35,915 nucleotides of DNA from an uncultured Bacteroidales bacterium (GTDB lineage: Bacteria > Bacteroidota > Bacteroidia > Bacteroidales > Bacteroidaceae), in NCBI GenBank assembly GCA_902781515.1, contig CACZJU010000020.1, positions 1-35,915 of the forward strand, read 5' to 3'. A program made the translations under genes and the position numbers. The notes below the pieces were generated by a model. The model worked only from the letters and a program-made list of their open reading frames with translations, ran no database searches and was not told the origin of the DNA. Of this stretch, positions 1-9,110 are shown piece by piece. How positions within the stretch are numbered: position 1 is the stretch's first letter; each line of letters begins with the position of its first letter.

Positions 1-36
1 AGCCCCCAATATTAACTTTTTAAAACCATTATATCA

Positions 37-1248
37 ATGGAAAACAATCTACTCGTGAATGGGCAGACTATGGATTCGTCTGTTCAGGGAATGCTCGCAG
101 CAGAGCAGTTCCTAAGTGACAATTATCTGTTCCGTCGCAATGTGCTGAACGGAAAGATTGAGTTTACCAACAAGCCGGCCGAAGGGGAAACGGCTTCCAG
201 TTTCCGTCCGCTGACACAGGAGGCGCTGAACAGCATCATCCTCCGTGCTAAGCGAGAGGAAGTTGACGAAAATCCGAAGTCGGACATCGTGGAGTACGTC
301 AACTCGGAGGAGATTCCTACGCACAATCCCATCAGGGAGTTCCTCGAAGGACTGCCTGCTTGGGACGGGCACAACCACGTGGCTGACCTCTTCGGACGCC
401 TGCCGGGCATCAGCAGCGAACAACTGTCGTTCCTCAGTATCTGGCTCCGTTCGACTGTAGCTCACTGGCTGCAGATGGACACTCTTCATGGCAACGAGTG
501 TGTGCCTACGCTAATCGGCTCACAGGGTTGTGGAAAGACCACCTTCCTTCGTCGACTTCTGCCTAAGCACCTGCGTCAGTACTATCTCGACCATCTGAAT
601 CTCTCGAACAAGTTCGACAAGGATATGGCTCTGACGAACAACCTGCTTGTCAACCTCGACGAACTGGATGCTATCCGTCCCAGTCAGCACGCTGCCCTGA
701 AGCAGACGCTCTCGAAAAGCAAGGTGAACGGACGTCCCATCTTCGGAAAGGCTCAGGAGGACCGTCTGCGCTTCGCCTCCTTCGTGGCTACCACCAACAA
801 TCCCCATCCTCTGACTGATGCTACAGGCTCGCGTCGCTACATCTGTCTCCATATTCCACAAGGGCAGTATATTAATAATGTAGGGGACATTGATTACGAG
901 CAGCTTTACGCTCAGGTTCTCCACGAGGTTCGCGAGGAGAAGGCTCCCTACTGGTTCAACAACGATGAGGTGGCTCGAATTCAGCAACTCAACATCGAGT
1001 TCACCGAGAAGAAGGACATCGGGGAGATGGTGGCAGCCTGCTTCCGTAAGCCAAAGGAGGGAGAAGTGGCAAATGTGATGAACAGCCAGCAGATGCTGCA
1101 AATCATCAATTCGGAGTATCCAAGCCTGAAGGTTGACCATAGTGCGAAGATTCACCTGGCTCGCGCGATGAAGGAATTTGGTTACGAGCAAACAGAGAAG
1201 CACCATGTAATCCACTACAAGGTGGTTGTAGCCTTAAAGGCAGCATAG
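37..1248 (+). CDS. VapE-domain (virulence-associated E family) P-loop ATPase
   Basis: This 403-residue protein resembles the VapE/VirE family, primase-helicase-like ATPases common on mobile elements and in Bacteroidota chromosomes. Visible motifs are a Walker A loop GSQGCGKTT at residues 161-169, a Walker B-like strand ending NLDELD near 206-211, a sensor segment ATTNN at 251-255, and an arginine-finger-like GSRR at 264-267. The C-terminal 100 residues resemble the DUF3874 region found with VapE in Bacteroidales. The N-terminal primase-like part of larger VapE proteins is absent, so a partner could lie upstream, outside the window. The ATG at 37 has only 36 bases before it, so a longer frame cannot be ruled out. 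The 3' flank is full of GTGAGGTTT repeats. Family assignment is firm; cellular role is unknown. Confidence 0.85.
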   Translation: MENNLLVNGQTMDSSVQGMLAAEQFLSDNYLFRRNVLNGKIEFTNKPAEGETASSFRPLTQEALNSIILRAKREEVDENPKSDIVEYVNSEEIPTHNPIREFLEGLPAWDGHNHVADLFGRLPGISSEQLSFLSIWLRSTVAHWLQMDTLHGNECVPTLIGSQGCGKTTFLRRLLPKHLRQYYLDHLNLSNKFDKDMALTNNLLVNLDELDAIRPSQHAALKQTLSKSKVNGRPIFGKAQEDRLRFASFVATTNNPHPLTDATGSRRYICLHIPQGQYINNVGDIDYEQLYAQVLHEVREEKAPYWFNNDEVARIQQLNIEFTEKKDIGEMVAACFRKPKEGEVANVMNSQQMLQIINSEYPSLKVDHSAKIHLARAMKEFGYEQTEKHHVIHYKVVVALKAA

Positions 1249-1249
1249 A

Positions 1250-1342
1250 GTGAGGTTTGGGGGACTTTCGGGTGAGGTTTGAGAGCAAACCTCACCGCCT
1301 CCAAGCCTTTATTCATCGGGTCTGGGGGAGGTTGTGAGGTTT
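1250..1342. repeat. GTGAGGTTT repeat cluster with hairpin downstream of the VapE gene
   Basis: Three direct copies of GTGAGGTTT start at 1250, 1272 and 1334, and one inverted copy, AAACCTCAC, lies at 1287-1295. The second and inverted copies form a perfect 10-bp stem (1271-1280 with 1287-1296) around the 6-base loop GAGAGC. The word TATTCATCGGG at 1310-1320 recurs exactly at 35821-35831. There is no T-tract after the hairpin, so a simple terminator is not the obvious reading. Confidence 0.8.
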
Positions 1343-1412
1343 TTTCTAACCTAAGGCAATAAGTCCTAAATCTCGCGACGGGAAGCGATAGTAGGGCTTC
1401 GGGGGGTAGGGA

Positions 1413-2567
1413 TTAGGAGAGGAGGGAGGAGAGAAGGGAGGCGTGGTGACCAGGAAGGAGAATGTGGTGGTTACCGATGGGATGGGTGAGGAAGTATCGG
1501 GCATCCTGTGGATTGGAGAGCTGGACTACGGCTTGCGTGCGGCACAGATTGGGACGAGCCTCGCAGCGCAGCAGCTGGCCTTCTGCAACGAAATGACAGG
1601 TGAGGTCGCCAGAAACCTTGAAGAGGGTGACTGGACCTTCGGGCATATAGCCGCGAATGCCTACGCCGATGCCCGATTCGAAGTGTGTATCGAACTCGTA
1701 GCGAGTGACCATATCGAGAGGAATGGTGCAGTGGGCAAGCATCATTTCACCCGTTTCAACGTCGATATGGGCAGGATTGCACTGGAAACCGGAGATGCCG
1801 AACAGGGAACGCACCACCATCATGGAAAGCATTGCAGGCACATCGCCCTCACAGCCAGCAACCAGACCTTCGGCATTCAGTCTGGCAAGAGCCAGACAAC
1901 CTGTGTTGTGAAGCACGGAGAGGAGGTCGAAACAGCGTAGCGTGAAGCCTTTCAATTGATACTTATCCACTACCTTACGAAGTGCCTCGTAGATGAGCAA
2001 AGCCCCTTCCTTGCCTCCATCGATTTGCGTAGTACCAAGGGCCGTCAGCACTTCATCGAGGGGAATGTCAATGATTTCGATGCCCAGTCGGTTACGAACA
2101 GCCTCATAGTCGGTAGCACTGCTGATGAGCCAGTCGGAGGGCTGACCTATTACTCCCAAACGACAGCCTTGCAGTTGCAGACGAGCCTGTTCGAGGCGAA
2201 TCAAATTTTCGATGCGGCTACCAATGTACTGCGCCGAGCCGTGCAGAATCTCGCCCTGCATGTGGTTCTGCTGCATGAAGGACAGAATCTCCATTGAGGC
2301 AGCCAGCGAGTTGCTGGTGCCAGATGTGAGCAGATAGACGGGCTTGCCGCTCTTCTTGATCTGAGGGAGTAGAGACTTGAAAATGCCTTCCGTGCCGCCC
2401 GTACGGACATAGATGAGGCTGAGCACAGCCTGACCGTAGTCGGAGAAGTCGGCTCCTCGCAGGTTGTATTCGATATTCAGCGAACTCAGGAAAGCCTGTG
2501 TATTGGCAGAAACTGCCTTTTCATCGTGCAATTGTGACGTAAGAGTGTAGATGGAAATGTCTTTCAT
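1413..2567 (-). CDS. L-fucose/L-arabinose isomerase-like protein of unknown substrate
   Basis: This 384-residue protein resembles the sugar-isomerase fold family of FucI and AraA. The clearest signature is CEGDVPA at residues 239-245, similar to the metal-binding Glu/Asp segment of FucI. Possible metal-ligand histidines are in LAHC near 279 and NHHILLPGHH near 365-374. It is much shorter than FucI (about 590 residues) and AraA (about 500), so it is not a standard isomerase. It starts 25 bases after the mutS stop and is probably co-transcribed with mutS. There are no sugar transport or kinase genes nearby, so its substrate cannot be inferred. The last residues (ASLLSSLLS) are encoded by purine-rich low-complexity DNA, so the original end may have been altered. 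Confidence 0.7.
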   Translation of the reverse strand: MKDISIYTLTSQLHDEKAVSANTQAFLSSLNIEYNLRGADFSDYGQAVLSLIYVRTGGTEGIFKSLLPQIKKSGKPVYLLTSGTSNSLAASMEILSFMQQNHMQGEILHGSAQYIGSRIENLIRLEQARLQLQGCRLGVIGQPSDWLISSATDYEAVRNRLGIEIIDIPLDEVLTALGTTQIDGGKEGALLIYEALRKVVDKYQLKGFTLRCFDLLSVLHNTGCLALARLNAEGLVAGCEGDVPAMLSMMVVRSLFGISGFQCNPAHIDVETGEMMLAHCTIPLDMVTRYEFDTHFESGIGVGIRGYMPEGPVTLFKVSGDLTCHFVAEGQLLRCEARPNLCRTQAVVQLSNPQDARYFLTHPIGNHHILLPGHHASLLSSLLS

Positions 2568-2592
2568 AGTAAGGTATTTTTTCGTCTCTGCC

Positions 2593-5196
2593 CTACCCTT
2601 TCACTATGCGTTTGATATCGTTGAGCTTGTTGAGGGCTTCGAGAGGTGTAAGGTTGTTGACGTCGAGATTCAGTATTTCATCGCGAACCTGAGCCAGCAC
2701 TGGGTCATCGAGCTGGAAGAAGCTGAGCTGCACGTTGTCTTCCTTCTTGGTCAGTTGGATGCTGCCGCCCACCTCGCTGTTCTTGGTGGCTTCGAGCTGT
2801 TTCAGCACTTGGTCGGCACGCTTCACGATACTTGAAGGCATACCTGCAAGTTTGGCAACATGGATACCGAAGGAGTGTTCACTGCCGCCTCGTTCCAACT
2901 TGCGCAGGAAGATGACCTTGCCGTCAATCTCGCGAACGCTGACGTTGAAGTTCTTGATGCGCGAGTAGGTCTGCTGCATTTCGTTCAGCTCGTGGTAATG
3001 AGTGGCAAAGAGGGTGCGTGCATGAGCTCGCTGGTTCTCGTGTATGTATTCCACTATAGCCCAAGCGATGCTGATGCCGTCGTAGGTTGAGGTTCCTCGT
3101 CCCAATTCATCGAAGATTACCAACGAGCGCGGCGAAAGGTTGTTTAGGATGTTAGAGGCTTCGCTCATCTCCACCATAAAGGTGCTCTCGCCCATAGAGA
3201 TATTGTCGCTGGCTCCCACACGGGTGAAAATCTTGTCCACCATACCGATGCGGGCACGTTCGGCAGGCACGAAGCAGCCAATCTGTGCCATAAGAGTGAT
3301 GAGAGCCGTCTGTCTCAGCAGAGCACTCTTACCAGCCATGTTGGGACCAGTGATGATGATTATCTGCTGCGTCTCGTTGTCGAGGAACACATCGTTGGGG
3401 ATATAGCGCTCGCCCACAGGCATCTGTGTCTCGATGACCGGGTGACGTCCCTGACGAATATCTATGATATAGGAATCGTCAACAACGGGACGAATATAGT
3501 TGTGCTCGCGAGCCGAAAGGGCAAAGGAGAGCAGACAGTCGAGCCGCGCTATGAGGTTGGCATTGATTTGTATCTGCGGAGTGTATTCAGCCAACGCAAC
3601 GACGAGTTCGTTGTAGAGGCGTGTCTCCAAGGCCAGAATCTTGTCCTCAGCCCCCAGAATCTTCTCCTCGTATTCCTTCAGTTCCTGAGTAATGTAACGT
3701 TCAGCCTGTGCCAGAGTCTGCTTGCGCACCCACTCGGCAGGCACCTTGTCCTTGAACGTATTCCTAACCTCCAAATAATAGCCGAACACATTGTTATAGC
3801 CTATCTTCAGGCTACTTATTCCAGTCCGTTCAGCCTCCTGCTGTTGCAGTTGCAGCAGATAGTTCTTGCCTCCATAGGCAATCTGGCGAAGTTCGTCGAG
3901 TTCCAGATTCACACCGTTGGCAATGACGTTACCTTTGTTCACAAGCAATGGTGGGTCGGGCTGAATCTCACGGGCTATGCGTTCACGGATGTTGGCACAG
4001 GGACTCAACTGTTCGCCTATCTGACGGATTGTTGGGTCGTCGGCCTGTTCGCAGGCTTGCTTTATTTGTTCAACAGCCTGCAGGGCAACCTTCAGTTGCA
4101 CCACATCGCGAGGCGAAACACGTCCCACGCTCACCTTAGAGATGATGCGTTCGAGGTCGTTGATGGGATGAAGGTTTTCCTCGATGAAGTCGCGGAAATC
4201 CGGTTCACGGAAGTAGTAGTCCACCACATCCAGTCGCTGTTCTATCAGTCGCACATCCTTCAAGGGGAAAGTTATCCAGCGGCGCAGCATACGGGCTCCC
4301 ATAGGAGTGATGGTCTGGTCAATGACATCGCACAACGACTTTCCCTCTTCGCTCATAGAACCCAGCAGTTCCAGTGAGCGCATTGTGAACTTGTCGAGCC
4401 GCACGAAGCGTTCTTCCTCGATGCGTCGCAGGGAAGTGATATGACGAATCTGTATGTGCTGGGTAATCTCCAAGTATTGCAGTATGGCTCCACTGGCTAC
4501 GATGCCACTCTTCAGATGGTCTATACCGAAGCCCTTCAGGTTCTTAACCTCGAAATGTTTCTTCAGTTTGTTTGTGGCAAACTGCTCGGTAAACACCCAG
4601 TCGTCCATTTCAAAGACACAATGACGAGTGCCGAATGAACCTTCGAACTGAGGACGACGTCCCCTTTCGAAGAGCACTTCCTTGGGGGCAAAGTTGTCCA
4701 TCAGTTTGTCCACGTATTCCGGAGTGCCCTCAGCGGTCAGGAACTCACCAGTAGAGATATCGAGGAAGGCAACACCACAAGTGGCTTTGCCGAAATGTAC
4801 TGCAGCCAGGAAGTTGTTCTCCTTGTAATTGAGCACATTGTCGCTCATTGCCACACCAGGAGTCACAAGTTCCGTGATACCTCGCTTCACGAGTTTCTTC
4901 GTCAGTTTCGGGTCTTCCAACTGATCGCATATGGCAACCCTTCGGCCTGCCCTTATAAGTTTCGGCAAGTATGTATCCAGCGCATGATGTGGGAAGCCCG
5001 CCATCTCTGTTGGGTTTTCACCACCGTTGTTCCTCTTAGTAAGGGTAATTCCCAGTATGGCAGAAGCCTCAACTGCATCCTGACAGTAGGTCTCGTAGAA
5101 GTCGCCACAGCGGAACAGCAATATCGCGTCCGGATGTTTCGCCTTCAAGTCGAAGAACTGCTTCATCATCGGTGTTAAGCCCTCTGTCTTTGCCAT
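2593..5196 (-). CDS. mutS: DNA mismatch repair protein MutS
   Basis: This is a full-length MutS of 867 residues, the mismatch-recognition ATPase that works with MutL. The N-terminal mismatch-binding motif GDFYE is at residues 31-35, with the wedge Phe33 and Glu35. The connector, lever and clamp regions follow through about residue 580. The ATPase carries Walker A GPNMAGKS at 617-624, the [13 protein letters not shown] signature near 661-673, and Walker [12 protein letters not shown] near 693-703. The chosen ATG gives the expected [14 protein letters not shown]-type start. It follows the preceding lipoprotein gene by 4 bases, so it is translated from the same transcript. No truncation or frameshift is seen. 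Confidence 0.98.
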   Translation of the reverse strand: MAKTEGLTPMMKQFFDLKAKHPDAILLFRCGDFYETYCQDAVEASAILGITLTKRNNGGENPTEMAGFPHHALDTYLPKLIRAGRRVAICDQLEDPKLTKKLVKRGITELVTPGVAMSDNVLNYKENNFLAAVHFGKATCGVAFLDISTGEFLTAEGTPEYVDKLMDNFAPKEVLFERGRRPQFEGSFGTRHCVFEMDDWVFTEQFATNKLKKHFEVKNLKGFGIDHLKSGIVASGAILQYLEITQHIQIRHITSLRRIEEERFVRLDKFTMRSLELLGSMSEEGKSLCDVIDQTITPMGARMLRRWITFPLKDVRLIEQRLDVVDYYFREPDFRDFIEENLHPINDLERIISKVSVGRVSPRDVVQLKVALQAVEQIKQACEQADDPTIRQIGEQLSPCANIRERIAREIQPDPPLLVNKGNVIANGVNLELDELRQIAYGGKNYLLQLQQQEAERTGISSLKIGYNNVFGYYLEVRNTFKDKVPAEWVRKQTLAQAERYITQELKEYEEKILGAEDKILALETRLYNELVVALAEYTPQIQINANLIARLDCLLSFALSAREHNYIRPVVDDSYIIDIRQGRHPVIETQMPVGERYIPNDVFLDNETQQIIIITGPNMAGKSALLRQTALITLMAQIGCFVPAERARIGMVDKIFTRVGASDNISMGESTFMVEMSEASNILNNLSPRSLVIFDELGRGTSTYDGISIAWAIVEYIHENQRAHARTLFATHYHELNEMQQTYSRIKNFNVSVREIDGKVIFLRKLERGGSEHSFGIHVAKLAGMPSSIVKRADQVLKQLEATKNSEVGGSIQLTKKEDNVQLSFFQLDDPVLAQVRDEILNLDVNNLTPLEALNKLNDIKRIVKG

Positions 5197-5200
5197 AGCC

Positions 5201-6034
5201 TTAATTATTTGATTGATTGCTGCCGATGCGCTGGATGGTAGGCTTGATATCGCGAGTGTAGTCTGTGCCCAAAGCCTCTATGCGTCCTTTGGGATTCAGC
5301 AGTATGAAGTACGGAAGATTGCGGATGCCGAATTTTCCGACAAGAGGACTTGCCCAACCGCGATGGTCGCAATAGGTGTGCCAATGCAGTGTGTCGCCGC
5401 TGTTTTCGTTCTGTTCCCTGTAAGCAAGGTCGAGACTGTAGGTGAGTGCCGACAAACTATCTGGATATTGCTGCAAGGCCTGACGCGTAAAGTAGTTGGC
5501 TGTGGACGAACCGTGTTTCCACTCTGCCCAGAAACTGACAAGCATCCAACGGCCTCGCTGCATTTTCACGATGTTGTTCTTGGGCAATTTTCCACCAACC
5601 TTCAGAAGCTGCTTGCCAAGATGTTGCTCGACTGGCAGCACAGAATCGGCTCCCTCCACTCGTTCGTTGCCAAGACTGAAAGCATCGCCCTTGATGCTAA
5701 CCTCGGTTCCAGAATGAGCTATGAAGCGAAGCGTAGAGAAGTTGGGATAGAGAATAACCCAGGTGTATTGCTCATTAGCATCGGGCAAGCGAGTTTCGTA
5801 CTTGAACTTGCCGCGAACAACATGCAGGGTATCGATGGTAGAAAGACCGCCATCGGGACTGAAAAGAAGAAGGTCGGCCTGTGGCAGATTTTCGTACTCG
5901 CCAGTTATGCGTAGTCTCCCTCGCTGCGGTCCGCAGGAAGACAATAGTAAGAAAAGGAAAAGGACAACCCCCACCCCTAACCCTCCCCAAGGGGAGGGAG
6001 TGTAAACACTTATGGGATGTGGTAAATTGGGCAT
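5201..6034 (-). CDS. Thioredoxin-like lipoprotein (DUF4369-type N-terminus) lacking CXXC
   Basis: This 277-residue protein has a lipoprotein signal ending LLSSC, with the lipidated Cys34. A beta-rich domain like DUF4369 follows (about residues 40-120), then a thioredoxin-fold domain. Where active thiol-disulfide proteins have WCxxC, this one reads WAEWKHGS at 169-176, so both catalytic cysteines are gone. The cis-proline segment NLPYF at 239-243 is kept. This suggests a binding or structural role in the envelope instead of redox catalysis. The signal region is odd: residues 12-24 ([13 protein letters not shown]) are encoded by a G/C-rich palindromic repeat, and the n-region has no Lys or Arg. 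The true start or export signal may therefore differ. The stop of the upstream gene overlaps its first base at 6034. Confidence 0.75.
   Translation of the reverse strand: MPNLPHPISVYTPSPWGGLGVGVVLFLFLLLSSCGPQRGRLRITGEYENLPQADLLLFSPDGGLSTIDTLHVVRGKFKYETRLPDANEQYTWVILYPNFSTLRFIAHSGTEVSIKGDAFSLGNERVEGADSVLPVEQHLGKQLLKVGGKLPKNNIVKMQRGRWMLVSFWAEWKHGSSTANYFTRQALQQYPDSLSALTYSLDLAYREQNENSGDTLHWHTYCDHRGWASPLVGKFGIRNLPYFILLNPKGRIEALGTDYTRDIKPTIQRIGSNQSNN
5965..6001 (-). repeat. REPIN-like G/C palindromic element, copy A
   Basis: The core CCCTCCCCAAGGGGAGGG at 5981-5998 has 8-bp arms and is preceded on the plus strand by a C-rich head (5968-5977). It is translated in the minus frame as part of the signal peptide of the lipoprotein gene. 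The same architecture recurs at 9219, 9275, 9685, 9778 and 22345. Confidence 0.75.
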
Positions 6035-7725
6035 TATTTCACAAGGGATGCGATGGTGCTGGCGTACTGGGCGAACTCGAGGTCATCCTTGGCACGAGCC
6101 TTGAGTGATTCGTCGCGCTCGATGGCCTGACGCAGATTGTTGACAACACCTGCGGTGTCACCTGTACGAGCAGCCAGAATAGCCTGCAGATAGGCTGTCA
6201 CGCCGTCGCCGTTCTTGATGGCTGACAGAGTCTGACGTGCAGCAGCATAGTCGTTGTTGAGCAACTGTGCCAATGCAGCAGAGTTGCTGGCAGTTCCATT
6301 GAGATTCTGAGCAGCCTGAGCATAATTACCTTTGGCAAGGTTGTAGCAGCCCATAACCTCCTGATAAGAATTGGCACCGAAGCCCTGAGCCAGATAAGAC
6401 TCGGCCTGAGCCGTGTTGCCCTGACGGAGAGACATCAGAGCCATATTTGTGTTAACTTCAGATGAACGTGTGTTAACATTCTTGGCTTTTGCCAAATACT
6501 CGGAAGCAGCAGCATAGTCGCCCTGAGCATAAGCCACCTGTGCCTGATTGTTGAGGGCACGGAAGTCGTTGGGATAGAGACGCTGGATAGTCTGGTTCCA
6601 TTCCTTCTGTTCGTTAGGAGTCTCCACCAGCATGGTAGCACCATAGACCAGTTCCTCGAGGCTCAGCTTTGAGGGATCTTTCTTGTACTGGTCGAGAATT
6701 TCATCGTCGCTACGACCGATTACCTCGTAGTTTACAATGAGGCGTGCACGACGCAACTCGGGCATGATGCCGTCCTTGATGTCGGTGTAGATGGCACTCA
6801 TGTTGCGAATCTGCTCCTCGCGCTGTTCTGGATCTTCGTACATAGACAGGACGCTCAGAATCACCTTCTTGTCCTGAAGGTTGCTGGCACTAATAAGTTC
6901 CTGGAAACCTTCCCAGTCCTCAGCAGTGTAGCGAGTATTGATGTCGGCATCCATCTTAATCTTCTTCAGCTCGTTCTTCAGATATTCGGCGCTGACATTC
7001 TGACGGCGCTCGGCCAGTTTCTCGTTGAACGAATAGCGACCATCGGGAGAAGCATAGGCGCTGACCTCGATGGCATCCAAGGCACGACCCTCGGCATCGT
7101 CGTTGATTTCACGCAGAACACGAACAAGGTCCTTGAGGCTCACGCTCTCAAGTTCGCTGGTGCGAATGTTTGACTGAGCAATGAGGAACTTAATATTGGC
7201 TTCCTGCTTCTGAGATATCACGCGCTGGAACTGGTCGGGAGCAACGGACATGCTTGTACTGTTGAGACAGCTTGTCAGTAAGTCCTCAGTAGCTCTTACG
7301 CCATAACCAATTTTGACATCCGGCATCTCCTTAACCTTGTTCTTAAGCTTCACATCGAACTTCATGATGAGGTCGCTCTTCAGCATCTCAGGAGTATAGC
7401 GGAAGTTGGCCTTCATATTGTAGGTTCCACCCAACTTGTAGTTTACATCAGTACCATTGCCTTCTACCTTCTCGCCCTGATATGTAACGCTCTGGGCACT
7501 GGTTTCGCCTGTAGCATACTTGAGCACGGGAGTGGCAGTAATCTGAGCCTTCTTCTTCATGAACTTCTCAGGGAAGGTTACGGTAATCTGTGCAGGAACC
7601 TCACCACCCTGTTCAACCAGAGGAGTTGGTGTTACCTTGAAATTATCGGAAGTTAATCTACCTAATTTGCTGCAACCTGTCAGCATTGTGGCTGTAGCCA
7701 CAACAAAGAGAAAATACTTTTTCAT
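6034..7725 (-). CDS. OmpA-like/TPR outer-membrane lipoprotein
   Basis: This 563-residue protein has a clear lipoprotein signal, MKKYFLF...TMLTGC, with Cys18. After a beta-rich segment (about 25-130), residues 219-255 resemble an OmpA-type peptidoglycan-binding core (VSAYASPDGRYSFNEKLAERR). The C-terminal part, about 375-540, is alpha-helical with tetratricopeptide-like repeats rich in Ala, Asn and Gln. A role as an envelope scaffold between the outer membrane and peptidoglycan is inferred; the specific partner is unknown. It is the first gene of a probable unit with the thioredoxin-like lipoprotein, mutS and the isomerase-like gene. A good promoter lies 50-80 bases upstream at 7775-7805. Confidence 0.8.
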   Translation of the reverse strand: MKKYFLFVVATATMLTGCSKLGRLTSDNFKVTPTPLVEQGGEVPAQITVTFPEKFMKKKAQITATPVLKYATGETSAQSVTYQGEKVEGNGTDVNYKLGGTYNMKANFRYTPEMLKSDLIMKFDVKLKNKVKEMPDVKIGYGVRATEDLLTSCLNSTSMSVAPDQFQRVISQKQEANIKFLIAQSNIRTSELESVSLKDLVRVLREINDDAEGRALDAIEVSAYASPDGRYSFNEKLAERRQNVSAEYLKNELKKIKMDADINTRYTAEDWEGFQELISASNLQDKKVILSVLSMYEDPEQREEQIRNMSAIYTDIKDGIMPELRRARLIVNYEVIGRSDDEILDQYKKDPSKLSLEELVYGATMLVETPNEQKEWNQTIQRLYPNDFRALNNQAQVAYAQGDYAAASEYLAKAKNVNTRSSEVNTNMALMSLRQGNTAQAESYLAQGFGANSYQEVMGCYNLAKGNYAQAAQNLNGTASNSAALAQLLNNDYAAARQTLSAIKNGDGVTAYLQAILAARTGDTAGVVNNLRQAIERDESLKARAKDDLEFAQYASTIASLVK

Positions 7726-7774
7726 CGTTGATAAGTATATGTTATTAATTTCGAATCATTCTCCAAAAGTGCTG

Positions 7775-7805
7775 CAAAGGTACGCATTTATCGTGAATGC
7801 ACAAA
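7775..7805 (-). promoter_or_regulatory. Bacteroidales-type promoter for the OmpA/TPR lipoprotein unit
   Basis: Read on the minus strand, TTTG (7805-7802) is followed after 19 bases by TACCTTTG (7782-7775), matching the -33/-7 pattern. The start codon is 7725, giving a leader of roughly 40 bases. Confidence 0.7.
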
Positions 7806-7836
7806 ATAACAAGTATTAATATGTGTAAAACAGCAC

Positions 7837-9069
7837 TTAATCATAGATTAATGTATGCAATCGTGAAGTGTCGAACATTTTACGGGCAATATCGCAAAGT
7901 TGCTGCGACTCCAAACGGTTGATGTCAGCACAATACTGCTCCAAGGAGCATGTATCGCCCAAATGCAGAAGTCGGCGTCCCATACCTATTGCTACATTCT
8001 CGCCATTTTCCCATGCTTGAATAGTCTGTCCGCACATCTGCCGTTTTGCTGCTGCCAACTGACTCGCAGATAGTGGTGAATCGATGAGTTTCTCCAATTC
8101 ACGGTGTACTAATTTCCGGCAACGCTCTACATCCTCGTGGTCGCAACCGAAATATGTCGTCCAAACACCAGTATCAGTGTAACCGGTAAGACTGCTCTCG
8201 ACGGTATAAACCAAACCTCGTCGTTCGCGCAGACTTACATTAAGGCGTGAGTTCATGCCTGGTCCGCCCAGTATGTTGGTGAGCAAGGCAAGTCCCATAT
8301 ATCTCTCGTCACCAAGGGCACAGGCTTGACAGCCAATGATGACATGGGCTTGATGGGTGTTCTTCTTTATGCGAGAAGTGAGAGGTGAGAGGTGAGAAGA
8401 AGTGAGAGGTGAGAAACGAGGTTCTATATGTGCATAAAGATTCTTTTCTGTAGAGGATATTAGGGAGGAAGCCATCTTTTCTACAACTCGAAGAGTGACG
8501 TCGCCATATACGAAAAGTACCATACGGCTGGGATGATAGAGGCGACGGGTGAAAGCTGCAAGGTCCTTAGTTTGGTACTGGTGCAAGCGGTCGGCTTCGC
8601 CAAGGATATTACGTCCAATGGGATGATTGGGGAACAGCAACGCATCGAAATCGTCGTAGATGAGTTCTGACGGCGAGTCGTTATAACTTTCTATCTCATC
8701 TATAACAACCTCCACCTCATGCTCAATCTCGTTCTGTGGAAAGGTGCTGAAGAAAGTGATGTCAAAAAGAAGGTCGAGAGCCCGCGAAAGATACTTGCGC
8801 AAAGTAGTGCAATAATATACTGTGTGTTCCTTTCCAGTGTAAGCATTAAGGTCACCGCCTACTGCCTCCATGCGATTAATGATATGCCACGAGCGCCGCC
8901 GCTGGGTTCCCTTGAATGACATATGCTCAATGAAATGTGCCATTCCGGATTCCGATTCCAGCTGGTCGCGCGTTCCGGCATCTACTGCCAGTCCGCAATA
9001 AACGACCTGTCCCGGATGTTGGTCAACTACCACGCGAAGTCCGTTATCGAGGGTTGTGGTTTCTATCAT
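7837..9069 (-). CDS. M16 family zinc metallopeptidase (processing-peptidase-like)
   Basis: This 410-residue member of the pitrilysin/M16 family carries the inverted zinc motif HFIEH at residues 45-49 (His45, Glu48, His49). The downstream acidic ligand region EVVIDEIESYND lies near 122-133. The second half-domain includes the expected segment GGPGMNSRLNVSLRERRGLVY near 265-285. Length fits the bacterial mitochondrial-processing-peptidase-like group. No signal peptide is visible, so it is probably cytoplasmic. Residues about 217-232 (PRFSPLTSSHLSPLTSR) are encoded by a tandem GTGAGAGG-type repeat inserted in frame. It is the last gene of the dapB-lepB-wbqC unit, 41 bases after wbqC. Confidence 0.9.
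   Translation of the reverse strand: MIETTTLDNGLRVVVDQHPGQVVYCGLAVDAGTRDQLESESGMAHFIEHMSFKGTQRRRSWHIINRMEAVGGDLNAYTGKEHTVYYCTTLRKYLSRALDLLFDITFFSTFPQNEIEHEVEVVIDEIESYNDSPSELIYDDFDALLFPNHPIGRNILGEADRLHQYQTKDLAAFTRRLYHPSRMVLFVYGDVTLRVVEKMASSLISSTEKNLYAHIEPRFSPLTSSHLSPLTSRIKKNTHQAHVIIGCQACALGDERYMGLALLTNILGGPGMNSRLNVSLRERRGLVYTVESSLTGYTDTGVWTTYFGCDHEDVERCRKLVHRELEKLIDSPLSASQLAAAKRQMCGQTIQAWENGENVAIGMGRRLLHLGDTCSLEQYCADINRLESQQLCDIARKMFDTSRLHTLIYD
8373..8419 (-). repeat. Tandem GAGAGGTGA-type repeat translated within the M16 peptidase
   Basis: The plus strand reads as overlapping copies of GTGAGAGGTGAGA. In the peptidase frame it gives SPLTS twice. Length is compatible with the frame, and the protein stays open on both sides. 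Confidence 0.75.
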
Positions 9070-9110
9070 TGTGAGGTTATGAGGTTTTACGGTTATACGG
9101 TTTTGAGGTT
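9070..9110. repeat. Low-complexity intergenic repeat between wbqC and the M16 gene
   Basis: On the minus strand CCGTAAAACCTCA occurs twice within the gap, with related CCGTATAACC and CATAACCTC words. It fills the whole gap and provides the leader of the peptidase gene. Confidence 0.65.

Noticed and set aside
1271-1296. Perfect hairpin as a simple terminator of the VapE gene
   Set aside because: No T-run follows the stem, and the stem sequence is itself a repeated word of the flank, so a repeat-based role fits better; termination is not excluded.
3442-4377. 311-codon open frame on the plus strand opposite mutS
   Set aside because: It lies wholly antisense to the conserved mutS and its translation shows no recognisable family; it is a by-product of mutS codon use.
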